59,950 bases of DNA from Candidatus Woesearchaeota archaeon (lineage in GTDB: Archaea; Nanobdellota; Nanobdellia; Woesearchaeales; GCA-2686295). This document shows positions 34,945 to 42,783 of this stretch, piece by piece (position 1 is the first letter of the stretch; the number at the start of each line of letters is the position of its first letter). The position numbers and the translations under genes were made by a program. The stretch lies in contig NZBB01000038.1 of assembly GCA_002686295.1 (NCBI GenBank), positions 1-59,950 on the forward strand, read 5' to 3'. The notes under the pieces are model-generated. The model was not told the DNA's origin, did not search any database, and was given only the letters and a program-made list of their open reading frames with translations.

Positions 34945-35592
34945 TTAGAATTCACCAAGAGATTTTTGCAATCTCCACTTTTCATATCTCTGCCAAGTAT
35001 TCCATGACTTTCTCATGTATTTTGAATAATCAGTATCCCAATATTTTTTTACAAACACCTGAGTTTTCGGATCTGAAGCATAGCCAGAACCCAAATCTTT
35101 TCCGATTTGTTTTTTTATTTTGGAAATTTCTTTATCTCTCTCAACTTTTGCTATCACACTTGCAGCTGCAACTATTGGATAGTTTAAATCCGCTTTATGC
35201 TCAACTATTATTTTTACCTTTTTATTCAACCTTGATTGTATATAGTCCTTATAAGATTTCAAATTTGTACTTGGACAGTCAAGTATAACTTTATCAAGCT
35301 TCACTGAATTTATTAGTTCAACAGCTTTTCTTGCTTCTAACCAGTTAAGATTATCTTTCTCTGAAAAAACAGCTTTATCGACTTCTTTTGCAGACACTTT
35401 TATGGATGCTGTCTGACATAATTCTTTTATAACATCCATTAACTCGTTTCTTCTCTTTAGACTCAAAAGTTTGGAGTCTTTCACACCAAGAGTTTTTAGC
35501 TTGAATTCATCTTCTCTCTTAATAGAAGTTATGGCCATAACCATAGGACCAATGACTGGTCCTCTGCCTGCTTCATCAATTCCTGCGAGCAT
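34945..35592 (-). CDS. rnhB: Ribonuclease HII
   Basis: 215 residues. A-G-I-D-E-A-G-R-G-P-V-I-G-P-M holds D6-E7 and the G-R-G motif; V-K-D-S-K-L-L follows; L-D-C-P-S and H-K-A-D-L-N-Y-P-I-V-A-A-A-S-V-I-A-K carry the other acidic residues. It removes ribonucleotides from DNA and RNA primers. It is the first of the two RNase H genes. Confidence 0.95.
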   Translation of the reverse strand: MLAGIDEAGRGPVIGPMVMAITSIKREDEFKLKTLGVKDSKLLSLKRRNELMDVIKELCQTASIKVSAKEVDKAVFSEKDNLNWLEARKAVELINSVKLDKVILDCPSTNLKSYKDYIQSRLNKKVKIIVEHKADLNYPIVAAASVIAKVERDKEISKIKKQIGKDLGSGYASDPKTQVFVKKYWDTDYSKYMRKSWNTWQRYEKWRLQKSLGEF

Positions 35593-35626
35593 AGAAATAC
35601 TGTAAAGAAGGTTTAGTATTTAAGGA

Positions 35627-36889
35627 TTATGTTCCTTCCTGCCAGCTATTAAGATATTTTATTTGCTCATCTGTTAAAGAATCTATTTTAACATTCAAGG
35701 CTCTTAATTGCAATCTGGCAATTTCATCATCTATTTCTTCAGGTAACTGCACAACAGATTTTCTATTTAATTCTTTATTCTTCACTGCGTATTCACATGC
35801 TAATACCTGTCCGCAGAAACTGGTGCTCATCACTTCCGAAGGATGACCTTCAGCAGCTGCCAAGTTTATTAATCTTCCTTCGCCAGCTAAAAATATTTTT
35901 TTCCCATCAACTATGAACTCGTCAAGAAAGGGTCTTATATTTCTCTTTTCAGAAGATATTTCTTCAAGTTTCTTAGCATCTATTTCAATATCAAAATGAC
36001 CTGAATTCGCTAACAAAACACCATCTTTCATACTTCTGAAATGTTCTTCTCTTAATACATGCTTATTTCCAGTAACAGTTATAAATATATCACCTTTTTT
36101 TGCAGCTTCTTCCATTGGCATAACTCTAAAACCATCCATTTTTGCCTGTAATGCCCTGAAATTATTTACCTCTGTTACAACGACATTTGATCCAAGACCT
36201 TTTGCTCTCAGCGAAACTCCTTTTCCACAACTTCCATAACCCACAACAACAACTGTTTTTCCAGAGAATAATATGTTTGAAGATCTTATTATGCCATCAA
36301 GTGTTGACTGACCTGTTCCATAATAATTATCCAACAAATGTTTTGTCTTGTTATCATTCACTGCGATTATAGGATATTTTAACGCATTATCTTTTTCCAT
36401 TGCATGCAATCTTATTATTCCTGTTGTCGTTTCTTCGCAACCAGCTATTATTTCAGGAATCAAATCTTGGTGTTTTAGATGTATCTCAGTTACCAAGTCA
36501 CAACCATCATCTATAGTTATATGTGGTTTAAAATTAATAACATTATTCAAGTAGCGATAATAATCCTCTGTTGATTCACCTTTATAGGCCCACACTTTGA
36601 CATTCTCATCTGCTAACGCAGCCGCAACATCATCTTGTGTGCTCAACGGATTGCATCCTGTAATCGCAACTTCTGCCCCTCCTGCAATGAGTGTTCTTAT
36701 AAGATTGGCTGTTTCTTTTGTTACATGAAGAGCCATTCCTATTCTTATTCCTTCTAATGGTTTTTCTATCTCAAAACGCTTCTTGATTTCAAACAAAGCA
36801 CCCATGTGAAGCTCTGCCAGTTCAATGTTTTTTCTTCCTTGTTCTGCTAATGTTAAATCTTTAACTTCATATTCCTCATTCGAATCCAT
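35627..36889 (-). CDS. ahcY: Adenosylhomocysteinase
   Basis: 420 residues. N-terminal A-E-L-H-M-G-A, I-A-G-G-A-E-V, T-G-C-N-P-L-S-T-Q-D-D and the NAD-binding G-Y-G-S-C-G-K-G are the family motifs. It hydrolyses S-adenosylhomocysteine, the by-product of the several SAM methyltransferases in this window. AGGTGAT lies about 7 bases before the ATG and a TATATAAAT box about 45 bases before it, so this message has a short leader. Confidence 0.97.
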   Translation of the reverse strand: MDSNEEYEVKDLTLAEQGRKNIELAELHMGALFEIKKRFEIEKPLEGIRIGMALHVTKETANLIRTLIAGGAEVAITGCNPLSTQDDVAAALADENVKVWAYKGESTEDYYRYLNNVINFKPHITIDDGCDLVTEIHLKHQDLIPEIIAGCEETTTGIIRLHAMEKDNALKYPIIAVNDNKTKHLLDNYYGTGQSTLDGIIRSSNILFSGKTVVVVGYGSCGKGVSLRAKGLGSNVVVTEVNNFRALQAKMDGFRVMPMEEAAKKGDIFITVTGNKHVLREEHFRSMKDGVLLANSGHFDIEIDAKKLEEISSEKRNIRPFLDEFIVDGKKIFLAGEGRLINLAAAEGHPSEVMSTSFCGQVLACEYAVKNKELNRKSVVQLPEEIDDEIARLQLRALNVKIDSLTDEQIKYLNSWQEGT

Positions 36890-37036
36890 AAAAAATCACC
36901 TAAAAAAACAAGATTTTAGATAATTTATATACTTTCTTAATAAAAAAACACTCATTGTCCAAGAAAAATAGGAAAAACCGAACAAAAAAGATAAAATTTA
37001 AATAATAGTTAGACAAAATAAATTATTAAACAAAAA

Positions 37037-37100
37037 TTAGCTCTCTAATGTTAGTGCGATCCCCCAAGAATCAAATTAACAAATTTCTACAGAGAGCTGA
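37037..37100 (+). other. Nested hairpin with CCCCC apical loop, possible small RNA
   Basis: AGCTCTCT (37039-37046) pairs exactly with AGAGAGCT (37091-37098), extended by a wobble and an A-T pair. Inside, TGTTAG (37049-37054) pairs with TTAACA (37076-37081), leaving a 21-base apical loop that contains CCCCC. A TTTAAATA box lies at 36997-37004, and TTTTT follows the 3' arm, fitting archaeal promoter and terminator positions. It sits 16 bases before the Lrp gene, so it may instead be its leader. The strand is a guess from the T-run. This 227-base gap holds nothing else. Confidence 0.5.
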
Positions 37101-37116
37101 TTTTTAATAAAAAGCC

Positions 37117-37539
37117 ATGACAAAAGATGACAAAGATAAAAAGATAATAACTGAACTGAAGAAAAACAGTAGAGCAAGCATCCGAGACCTTGCAAAGAAA
37201 ACAAATGTTAGGCCAAGCACAGTTCATCAAAGAATAAAAAAACTGACAGAAAAAGGTTTAATAGAACAATTCACAGTTAAACTGAACAATAAACTAGCAG
37301 ATGAAAACTTCATAGTATTTATGTTTGTAGCTACAGAAACTAATTTAGACACAAAAATCTTCAAAAATAAACACGTGAAAGAAGTGTTTGGAATAACTGG
37401 AGAGTATGATTTACTATTTAAAATGAAATTCAAAGATGTTGAAGAATTTAATAACTATATTCTAGAATTCAGAAAGGAAACAGGAATAAAAAAAACAATA
37501 ACCATGGTTGCAACGATAACTTTGAAAGAAGAAATATGA
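37117..37539 (+). CDS. Lrp/AsnC-family transcriptional regulator
   Basis: 140 residues. The N-terminal winged helix reads I-I-T-E-L-K-K-N-S-R-A-S-I-R-D-L-A, then S-T-V-H-Q-R-I-K-K-L as the recognition helix; the C-terminal RAM/AsnC effector domain has V-F-G-I-T-G-E-Y-D-L-L-F-K. It senses an amino acid or related metabolite. A structured element with a CCCCC loop lies just upstream. The target genes are not evident. Confidence 0.9.
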   Translation: MTKDDKDKKIITELKKNSRASIRDLAKKTNVRPSTVHQRIKKLTEKGLIEQFTVKLNNKLADENFIVFMFVATETNLDTKIFKNKHVKEVFGITGEYDLLFKMKFKDVEEFNNYILEFRKETGIKKTITMVATITLKEEI

Positions 37540-37540
37540 T

Positions 37541-37647
37541 AGCGGGAGGAAGATTTGAACTTCCGACCTCCGGGTTACCTACAAAAAATTGTGTTTCTAA
37601 AATTTTGATATGAGCCCGACGGGCACTCCTGACTGCCCTATCCCGCT
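37541..37647 (-). tRNA. Initiator tRNA-Met (CAT) with a 33-base intron
   Basis: On the minus strand the acceptor AGCGGGA pairs with TCCCGCT (A1-T72, typical of archaeal initiators). The anticodon stem TCGGG/CCCGG encloses CTCATAA once 33 bases (37574-37606 approximately) between positions 37 and 38 are removed. The mature RNA would be 74 bases. The three G-C pairs next to the anticodon loop support an initiator. The intron lies at the canonical archaeal site and is cut by the splicing endonuclease. Confidence 0.92.
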
Positions 37648-37701
37648 GTGATTTGAAAGAAAAGAATAACAATTTATAAAATTAACGAAGAACAAAACAA
37701 A

Positions 37702-38148
37702 TTATTCTCTGCCAGTATGACCAAATCCTCCAGAGCCTCTTTCTGTATCAGATATGTTCTCTTGCAGTTTAAAGCTTGCTTTTTCTGCTTTTACAACACT
37801 CATTTGAGCAATTCTGTCACCACGATTTATTTTGAAAGACTCCTTTCCGTGGTTTATCATTATCACACCAATCTCTCCACGATAATCGGAATCTATTATT
37901 CCAGGAGAATTAACAATGCTTATCCCGTGCTTTAAAGCAAAACCACTTCTTGGAGTTATATGAACCATGTATCCTTCAGGAATTTCAACAAACAACCCTG
38001 TAAGTATCAAAGAGCTGTCTCTTGGCTTTAAAATTAGAGTTTTTTCAATAGCAGCTCTTAAATCAGCAGCTGCAGAACCAGAAGTTTTGTAACTAGGAAT
38101 ACCAAATTCCTCAAATCCATCTTTTAGTTTGACATTGATTCCTACCAT
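37702..38148 (-). CDS. dut: dUTP diphosphatase
   Basis: 148 residues with the five trimeric dUTPase motifs: S-G-S-A-A-A-D-L-R (motif 1), P-R-S-G-F-A-L-K-H-G (2), G-I-I-D-S-D-Y-R-G-E (3), G-D-R-I-A-Q-M (4) and R-G-S-G-G-F-G-H-T-G (5). It hydrolyses dUTP to dUMP and keeps uracil out of DNA. It lies between two tRNA genes on the same strand. Confidence 0.95.
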   Translation of the reverse strand: MVGINVKLKDGFEEFGIPSYKTSGSAAADLRAAIEKTLILKPRDSSLILTGLFVEIPEGYMVHITPRSGFALKHGISIVNSPGIIDSDYRGEIGVIMINHGKESFKINRGDRIAQMSVVKAEKASFKLQENISDTERGSGGFGHTGRE

Positions 38149-38157
38149 TTAAAAAAA

Positions 38158-38239
38158 CGCCGAGAGTGGGATTTGAACCCACGCTTCCAAAGGAACAGGA
38201 TTAGCAATCCTGCGCAATACCAGACTATGCGACCTCGGC
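38158..38239 (-). tRNA. tRNA-Ser (GCT)
   Basis: On the minus strand acceptor GCCGAGG pairs with TCTCGGC (discriminator G), the anticodon stem CAGGA/TCCTG encloses TTGCTAA with anticodon GCT, and a long variable arm (TTCC/GGAA) marks a class II tRNA. T stem is GTGGG/CCCAC. No intron. Confidence 0.95.
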
Positions 38240-38263
38240 ATAAAGTGTATCAAATTACTAATC

Positions 38264-38300
38264 GCATTCCAAAAATCTTGTTTTGATTTTTGACTAATGC
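38264..38300. other. AT-rich compound hairpin between tRNA-Ser and the PINA-like gene
   Basis: AAAAATC (38271-38277) pairs with GATTTTT (38285-38291), and GCATT (38264-38268) with AATGC (38296-38300) outside it. It lies upstream of both divergent units. Apart from this the 190-base spacer shows only AT-rich promoter-like sequence. Confidence 0.3.
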
Positions 38301-38431
38301 AACCTCTACAAATATTTTTTCAAAAACTTTATTAGCAGTAAAAAAAAGTTCTTTAAAAATTTATTTAAATTTTTTCAAATATGAAAATCAATATGAGAAT
38401 ATTTAAAAAAGACTTATGATAATTTATTCAT

Positions 38432-40261
38432 ATGACTAAAATAGACAAGATTATTCCGGATACAAGCATAATTATTGAAGGCATTCTTTCCAAACGCATT
38501 GAGAAGAAGGAATTAAAGACAAAAAAGATAGTTTTTCATGAAGCTGTAATTGCCGAACTTGAAGCACAAGCAAACAAAGGCCGTGAAATAGGTCATTTAG
38601 GTCTTGAAGAAGTTAAAAAACTAAGGGATATTTGTAAAAAATTTAATTTCACTATAGATTTTAAGGGCGAAAGACCTGGAGATTTTGAAATTAGACGTGC
38701 AAAAAGTGGAGAGATAGATTCTTTAATTAGAGAACTTGCTTTTTCTGAAAAAGGAACATTAATGACTGCTGACAAAGTACAAGCAATGGTTGCTGAATCA
38801 AAGGGCATTAATGTTTCATTACATCTATTTCCTGAAGTTGAAATAGCAAATCCTTATATATCAAAGTTTTTCGACAAAACAACTATGAGTATTCATATAA
38901 AAGAAGACTGCATAGTAAAAGCAAAAAAAGGACAACCAGGAAATTGGAAATATGTTTCTATTTCTAAGAAAAAGATTGAACGTGATGAAGTCAAAGAAAT
39001 AGCCAAACAAATCACTGAAGAAGTCGCTTCCAGAAAAGATGGATTTGTTGAATTAGAACGCAGAGGTTCAACAATTATTCAATTGGTTAATTACAGAATT
39101 GTTATCACAAGACCTCCTTTTGCAGATGGATATGAAATAACAGCTGTTAGACCTGTAAAACATTTGTATCTAAAAGATTATGATATTAAAGAAAAATTAA
39201 TGAAAAGAATTTCTGAACAGGCAGAAGGAGTATTAATATCTGGAGCTCCGGGTCACGGAAAAACAACTTTTGCTCAAGCGCTTGCAGAATTTTATTCTTC
39301 AAATGATAAAGTTATAAAAACTATTGAAGCACCAAGAGATCTTGACCTACCTCAAGAGATAACACAATATGCTATTAGCAAAGGATCAAGCCAAGAAATA
39401 CACGATATATTATTGTTATCTAGACCTGATAACACCATATTTGATGAAATGAGAAACACAGATGATTTTCGATTATTCTCTGATTTAAGACTTTCAGGTG
39501 TTGGAATGGTTGGTGTAATGCATGCCACAAAACCTATTGATGCAATACAAAGATTTATTGGACGTATTGAATTAGGCGTTATACCTCACATTGTTGACAC
39601 AGTTATTTTTATCAAAGATGGATCTATTGATAACGTTTATTCTTTAAACATGGAAGTAAAGGTTCCTTCAGGAATGGTTGAACAAGACCTTGCCAGACCA
39701 GTTGTTGTAATTAATGATTTTAATACAGGTAGATTAGAGTTTGAAATTTACTCTTATGGCGAACAAACAGTTGTTATTCCTGTTTCTAGTGAAACTAAAA
39801 GCCCAACCCACGATTTAGCTGCGGAAACTATAAAAAAAGAATTTAAAAAATACTCTGATTTTGTCAAAGTAGATGTTGTTTCTAATAATAAATGCATTGT
39901 TTTTGTTCCTGAAAAAACTAAATCATCAATAATTGGTAAAAACGGCTCCAACATTGAAAAAATTGAGAAAAAACTTGGTTTAAACATTGATATTCGCGAA
40001 TTAAATGAACCTTCTGAAAAAAAAGTTTCAGGAGAGAATATTAATTTTGCAGCTAAAATCCATAAAAGCAATTTAACTTTAATGCTACCTATTGAATTCT
40101 CAGATACAGATATTGATTTATTTGTTGAAAAAGATTATGTCTTAACAGCTCATTCAAGCAAAAAAGCAGTTATTAAAATTAACAGAAAGAATAAGATAGG
40201 AAAAGTTATTGCAAATACTGTTAAATATAAAGAACTACTGGAATTGAAGATTTCTGAGTAA
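38432..40261 (+). CDS. PIN-domain ATPase with KH domain (PINA type)
   Basis: 609 residues. The N-terminal PIN domain has I-I-P-D-T-S (D10) and T-A-D-K; a central ATPase related to VirB11/PilT has G-A-P-G-H-G-K-T-T (about 271-279) and L-S-R-P-D-N-T-I-F-D-E-M; a KH domain (I-I-G-K-N-G-S-N-I-E-K-I) lies near 507-520. This order equals Sulfolobus PINA, a hexameric ATPase that promotes Holliday-junction branch migration with Hjc and Hel308. The archaeal family is widespread. It stands alone on the plus strand here. Confidence 0.9.
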   Translation: MTKIDKIIPDTSIIIEGILSKRIEKKELKTKKIVFHEAVIAELEAQANKGREIGHLGLEEVKKLRDICKKFNFTIDFKGERPGDFEIRRAKSGEIDSLIRELAFSEKGTLMTADKVQAMVAESKGINVSLHLFPEVEIANPYISKFFDKTTMSIHIKEDCIVKAKKGQPGNWKYVSISKKKIERDEVKEIAKQITEEVASRKDGFVELERRGSTIIQLVNYRIVITRPPFADGYEITAVRPVKHLYLKDYDIKEKLMKRISEQAEGVLISGAPGHGKTTFAQALAEFYSSNDKVIKTIEAPRDLDLPQEITQYAISKGSSQEIHDILLLSRPDNTIFDEMRNTDDFRLFSDLRLSGVGMVGVMHATKPIDAIQRFIGRIELGVIPHIVDTVIFIKDGSIDNVYSLNMEVKVPSGMVEQDLARPVVVINDFNTGRLEFEIYSYGEQTVVIPVSSETKSPTHDLAAETIKKEFKKYSDFVKVDVVSNNKCIVFVPEKTKSSIIGKNGSNIEKIEKKLGLNIDIRELNEPSEKKVSGENINFAAKIHKSNLTLMLPIEFSDTDIDLFVEKDYVLTAHSSKKAVIKINRKNKIGKVIANTVKYKELLELKISE

Positions 40262-40284
40262 AATATTTAAATCATTTATTAAAT

Positions 40285-41043
40285 ATGGTTTTCATGCAAG
40301 AAGTTTGGGTGTATTCACTAGTAAGCGTTGTTTTTATTAGCTTGATGTCTTTAATAGGAATATTCACTCTTATCATTGAAAAGAATTTAATGAATAAGAT
40401 TCTTATTTACATGGTTAGTTTTGCAGCAGGAGCTCTTCTTGGCGATGCATTCATCCATTTACTTCCTGAGATTGTTAATGAAGTTGGATTTGGAATAAAT
40501 ATTTCTTTGTACATAATTCTTGGAATTGCCGTATTGTTTGTTATTGAGAAAACTATTTGCTGGAGACACTGTCACCTACCAATAACTGATGACCACGTTC
40601 ATCCTTTTGCCATTATGAATCTTGTTGGAGATGGCATCCATAATTTCATTGATGGACTAATTATTGGTGCGAGTTATTTGGCAAGCATACCTGTTGGCAT
40701 TGCTACAACAATCGCAGTGATTTTTCACGAAGTTCCTCAGGAAATTGCAGATTTTGGCGTTTTACTACATGGAAATTTTACTAAAGCAAAAGCTTTGTTT
40801 TTCAATTTCATTACTGCTATAACCGCGATTATTGGAGCAGTTACATCATTGCTTTTAGCCAATCATATTGATAACATAACTACTTTTTTACTTCCTTTTG
40901 CTGCCGGAGGATTCATATATATTGCTGGTGCTGATTTAATTCCAGAATTACACAAGGATTTTGAAGTTAAGAAGTCTTTAATTCAACTCTTAATGTTCCT
41001 TTTAGGAGTTTCAATTATGTTCTTATTGTTGTTTTTAGAATAA
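40285..41043 (+). CDS. ZIP-family divalent metal transporter
   Basis: 252 residues with about eight hydrophobic helices. D-G-I-H-N-F-I-D-G (helix 4) and F-H-E-V-P-Q-E-I-A-D (helix 5) are the ZIP metal-binding motifs; the short His-bearing cytoplasmic loop C-W-R-H-C-H-L-P lies before them. It takes up Zn(II), Fe(II) or similar metals, perhaps for hydrogenase and zinc-ribbon proteins. It follows the PINA gene by 23 bases and may be cotranscribed with it. Confidence 0.93.
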   Translation: MVFMQEVWVYSLVSVVFISLMSLIGIFTLIIEKNLMNKILIYMVSFAAGALLGDAFIHLLPEIVNEVGFGINISLYIILGIAVLFVIEKTICWRHCHLPITDDHVHPFAIMNLVGDGIHNFIDGLIIGASYLASIPVGIATTIAVIFHEVPQEIADFGVLLHGNFTKAKALFFNFITAITAIIGAVTSLLLANHIDNITTFLLPFAAGGFIYIAGADLIPELHKDFEVKKSLIQLLMFLLGVSIMFLLLFLE

Positions 41044-41166
41044 CTACTTTAGAATTTTCTTTTGTTTAGTTTTTCTTTCAGATATAGGCAAATCACTATC
41101 TTCATCAACATCCATTAGTTCATCTAATTCCTCTTCTAATTTATTTTTTAAACTCTTTTTCTTCAT
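41044..41166 (-). CDS. Possible 40-residue charged small protein
   Basis: The frame starts M-K-K-K-S-L-K-N-K-L and continues with E-E-E-L-D-E-L and D-V-D-E-D-S-D, ending in Lys-rich sequence. It ends exactly where the ZIP gene ends on the opposite strand. Charge pattern (basic, acidic, basic) and tight packing support a real gene, but there is no homology I recognise. Confidence 0.4.
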   Translation of the reverse strand: MKKKSLKNKLEEELDELMDVDEDSDLPISERKTKQKKILK

Positions 41167-41243
41167 ATTTCTTAGTTTGTTTTTTTAAGTTTATAAATAT
41201 TTAGATGAAAAACTTTTAAAAGCACAACATTAATAGTTTCTCT

Positions 41244-41531
41244 ATGACTAAAATACCTGGATTTGTTTATTTTATTCTTGGAATAATTATTTCTGCTTAT
41301 TCAAAATACATTGAAGAAAAAACTAAAGCAGATTTTTTGACTATCTTTTTTTATATTGGAATCTTTTTTATTTTCATAGGCATTGTAAAAATGATCTTTG
41401 CACCTTCTAAGACAAAGAAGAATTTTAAGCACAAAAAAAATTATGGACATATAATGCTTTGTCCTCGTTGTAAAACCAAAAACTATAACTATTCAAGATT
41501 CTGCCATATATGCAGTTACAGATTAAAATAG
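41244..41531 (+). CDS. Small membrane protein with C-terminal zinc ribbon
   Basis: 95 residues: two hydrophobic helices (about 6-20 and 31-50), a basic linker, then C-P-R-C-K-T-K-N-Y ... F-C-H-I-C, a zinc ribbon with two C-x2-C pairs. Such helix-hairpin plus zinc-ribbon proteins are common in archaea and of unknown function. A TATA-like A/T stretch lies before it. Confidence 0.65.
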   Translation: MTKIPGFVYFILGIIISAYSKYIEEKTKADFLTIFFYIGIFFIFIGIVKMIFAPSKTKKNFKHKKNYGHIMLCPRCKTKNYNYSRFCHICSYRLK

Positions 41532-41574
41532 AAAGTTTAAATAAAGATTATTAATTCTCATAATTTGAAACAAA

Positions 41575-41811
41575 ATGCTAATAGAAAATTTAGAAGAAAA
41601 AATTAATGATTTAGAATACAAACTCGAAAATTCTGATAAACAATCTATTTATTTTAAATGGGGAATGAAAAACCATGGAAGAATATTGGACAATTATAAA
41701 AAACAATTTGAGATTATAAAGAATGATTTTGATAATATGAGTGTTGCAGAATTAGAAAACGAATTAACAGAGAAAAAGAAAAAATGTAATTCTTTAAAAG
41801 TTCGCTCTTAG
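41575..41811 (+). CDS. Small coiled-coil protein of unknown function
   Basis: 78 residues, Glu/Lys/Asn-rich, predicted as two or three helices (E-N-L-E-E-K-I-N-D-L-E-Y-K-L-E at the start). No known motif. It is directly followed by another short frame with no gap. Confidence 0.5.
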   Translation: MLIENLEEKINDLEYKLENSDKQSIYFKWGMKNHGRILDNYKKQFEIIKNDFDNMSVAELENELTEKKKKCNSLKVRS

Positions 41812-41949
41812 ATGATGGGATTGTATAAGGGTTCTTTAAAATCAAGTATTAATTTTTTAGAAGAGCTTCTTTGTATAAAAAATAAATATTCAAAAATAGA
41901 ATTGTACGAATTAACTGAGAAAAAATTTGAAACAAGAGACCTATTATGA
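41812..41949 (+). CDS. 45-residue small protein abutting the coiled-coil gene
   Basis: Starts M-M-G-L-Y-K-G-S immediately after the TAG of the previous gene and is helical (F-L-E-E-L-L). No motif known. The contiguous placement suggests translational coupling, or that the two frames were once a single gene separated by a stop. Confidence 0.4.
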   Translation: MMGLYKGSLKSSINFLEELLCIKNKYSKIELYELTEKKFETRDLL

Positions 41950-42036
41950 ACTATTGTTTGAATAAAAACAATAATCATCGTAATATCCTTTGAAATTTAA
42001 TAACATTTTTATAATAAAACTTCTTAAGTTATAATT

Positions 42037-42729
42037 ATGAATATTTTCGAATGCATAAGAAACAGGCGTTCAATAAGAAAATATACTGAACAGCCAATAG
42101 AGTTTGACAAACTTACAAAGATTATAGAAGCAGGAACTTTTGCTCCTAGCGCAGGAAATATGCAAAATTGGCGTTTTGTTTTGGTTACTGATAAAAATGT
42201 TATTAAAAATGTGCATGAACACTGTCTACATCAGGAGGTTGTTTATAATGCGCAGGCTTTGATAGTTGTTTGTGGGCTGACAGAAAAAGCAGAAAGACTT
42301 TATGGTTTAAGAGGAAAAAGATTATATACTATTCAAAACTGTGCATGTGCAATTCAGAATATGTTATTGGAAGCTCATGCTCTTGGATTGGGAACTTGCT
42401 GGGTTGGGGCTTTTAATGAAGATAAGATTAATAGTATTTTCAACATTCCAGAAAATGCCAGACCACAAGCTATAATAACTATAGGTTATCCTAATGAAAA
42501 ACCAAAACATGACAGAAAAGATCTTTCTTCTGTTGTTTATTTTAACAACTATGGTTTAAAAATTAAGGATCTTCATTTGTTATTAAGAGATTATAGCGTA
42601 GAATGGAAAAAGCAGGCAAAAACACTCGAAGAAAGTAGTGAAAAGGGTTTCAAAAAAATAGCAGGACTAATTAAACGATGGTTGCATAATAATCTTAAAA
42701 CCAGAAAATTTTTCGATAGAAAGCTATAA
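42037..42729 (+). CDS. Nitroreductase-family FMN oxidoreductase
   Basis: 230 residues. R-N-R-R-S-I-R-K-Y at 8-16 binds FMN phosphate; A-P-S-A-G-N-M-Q-N-W-R-F is the second FMN motif; G-L-G-T-C-W-V-G-A-F is the third. The last 50 residues form a family-specific helical extension. It reduces quinone-like or nitro compounds with NAD(P)H; the natural substrate is unknown. Confidence 0.9.
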   Translation: MNIFECIRNRRSIRKYTEQPIEFDKLTKIIEAGTFAPSAGNMQNWRFVLVTDKNVIKNVHEHCLHQEVVYNAQALIVVCGLTEKAERLYGLRGKRLYTIQNCACAIQNMLLEAHALGLGTCWVGAFNEDKINSIFNIPENARPQAIITIGYPNEKPKHDRKDLSSVVYFNNYGLKIKDLHLLLRDYSVEWKKQAKTLEESSEKGFKKIAGLIKRWLHNNLKTRKFFDRKL

Positions 42730-42783
42730 TAAATTGTTTTTATCCAGAAAAAGTTTTTAAAATGACATTCGTTCTTCTGATTA

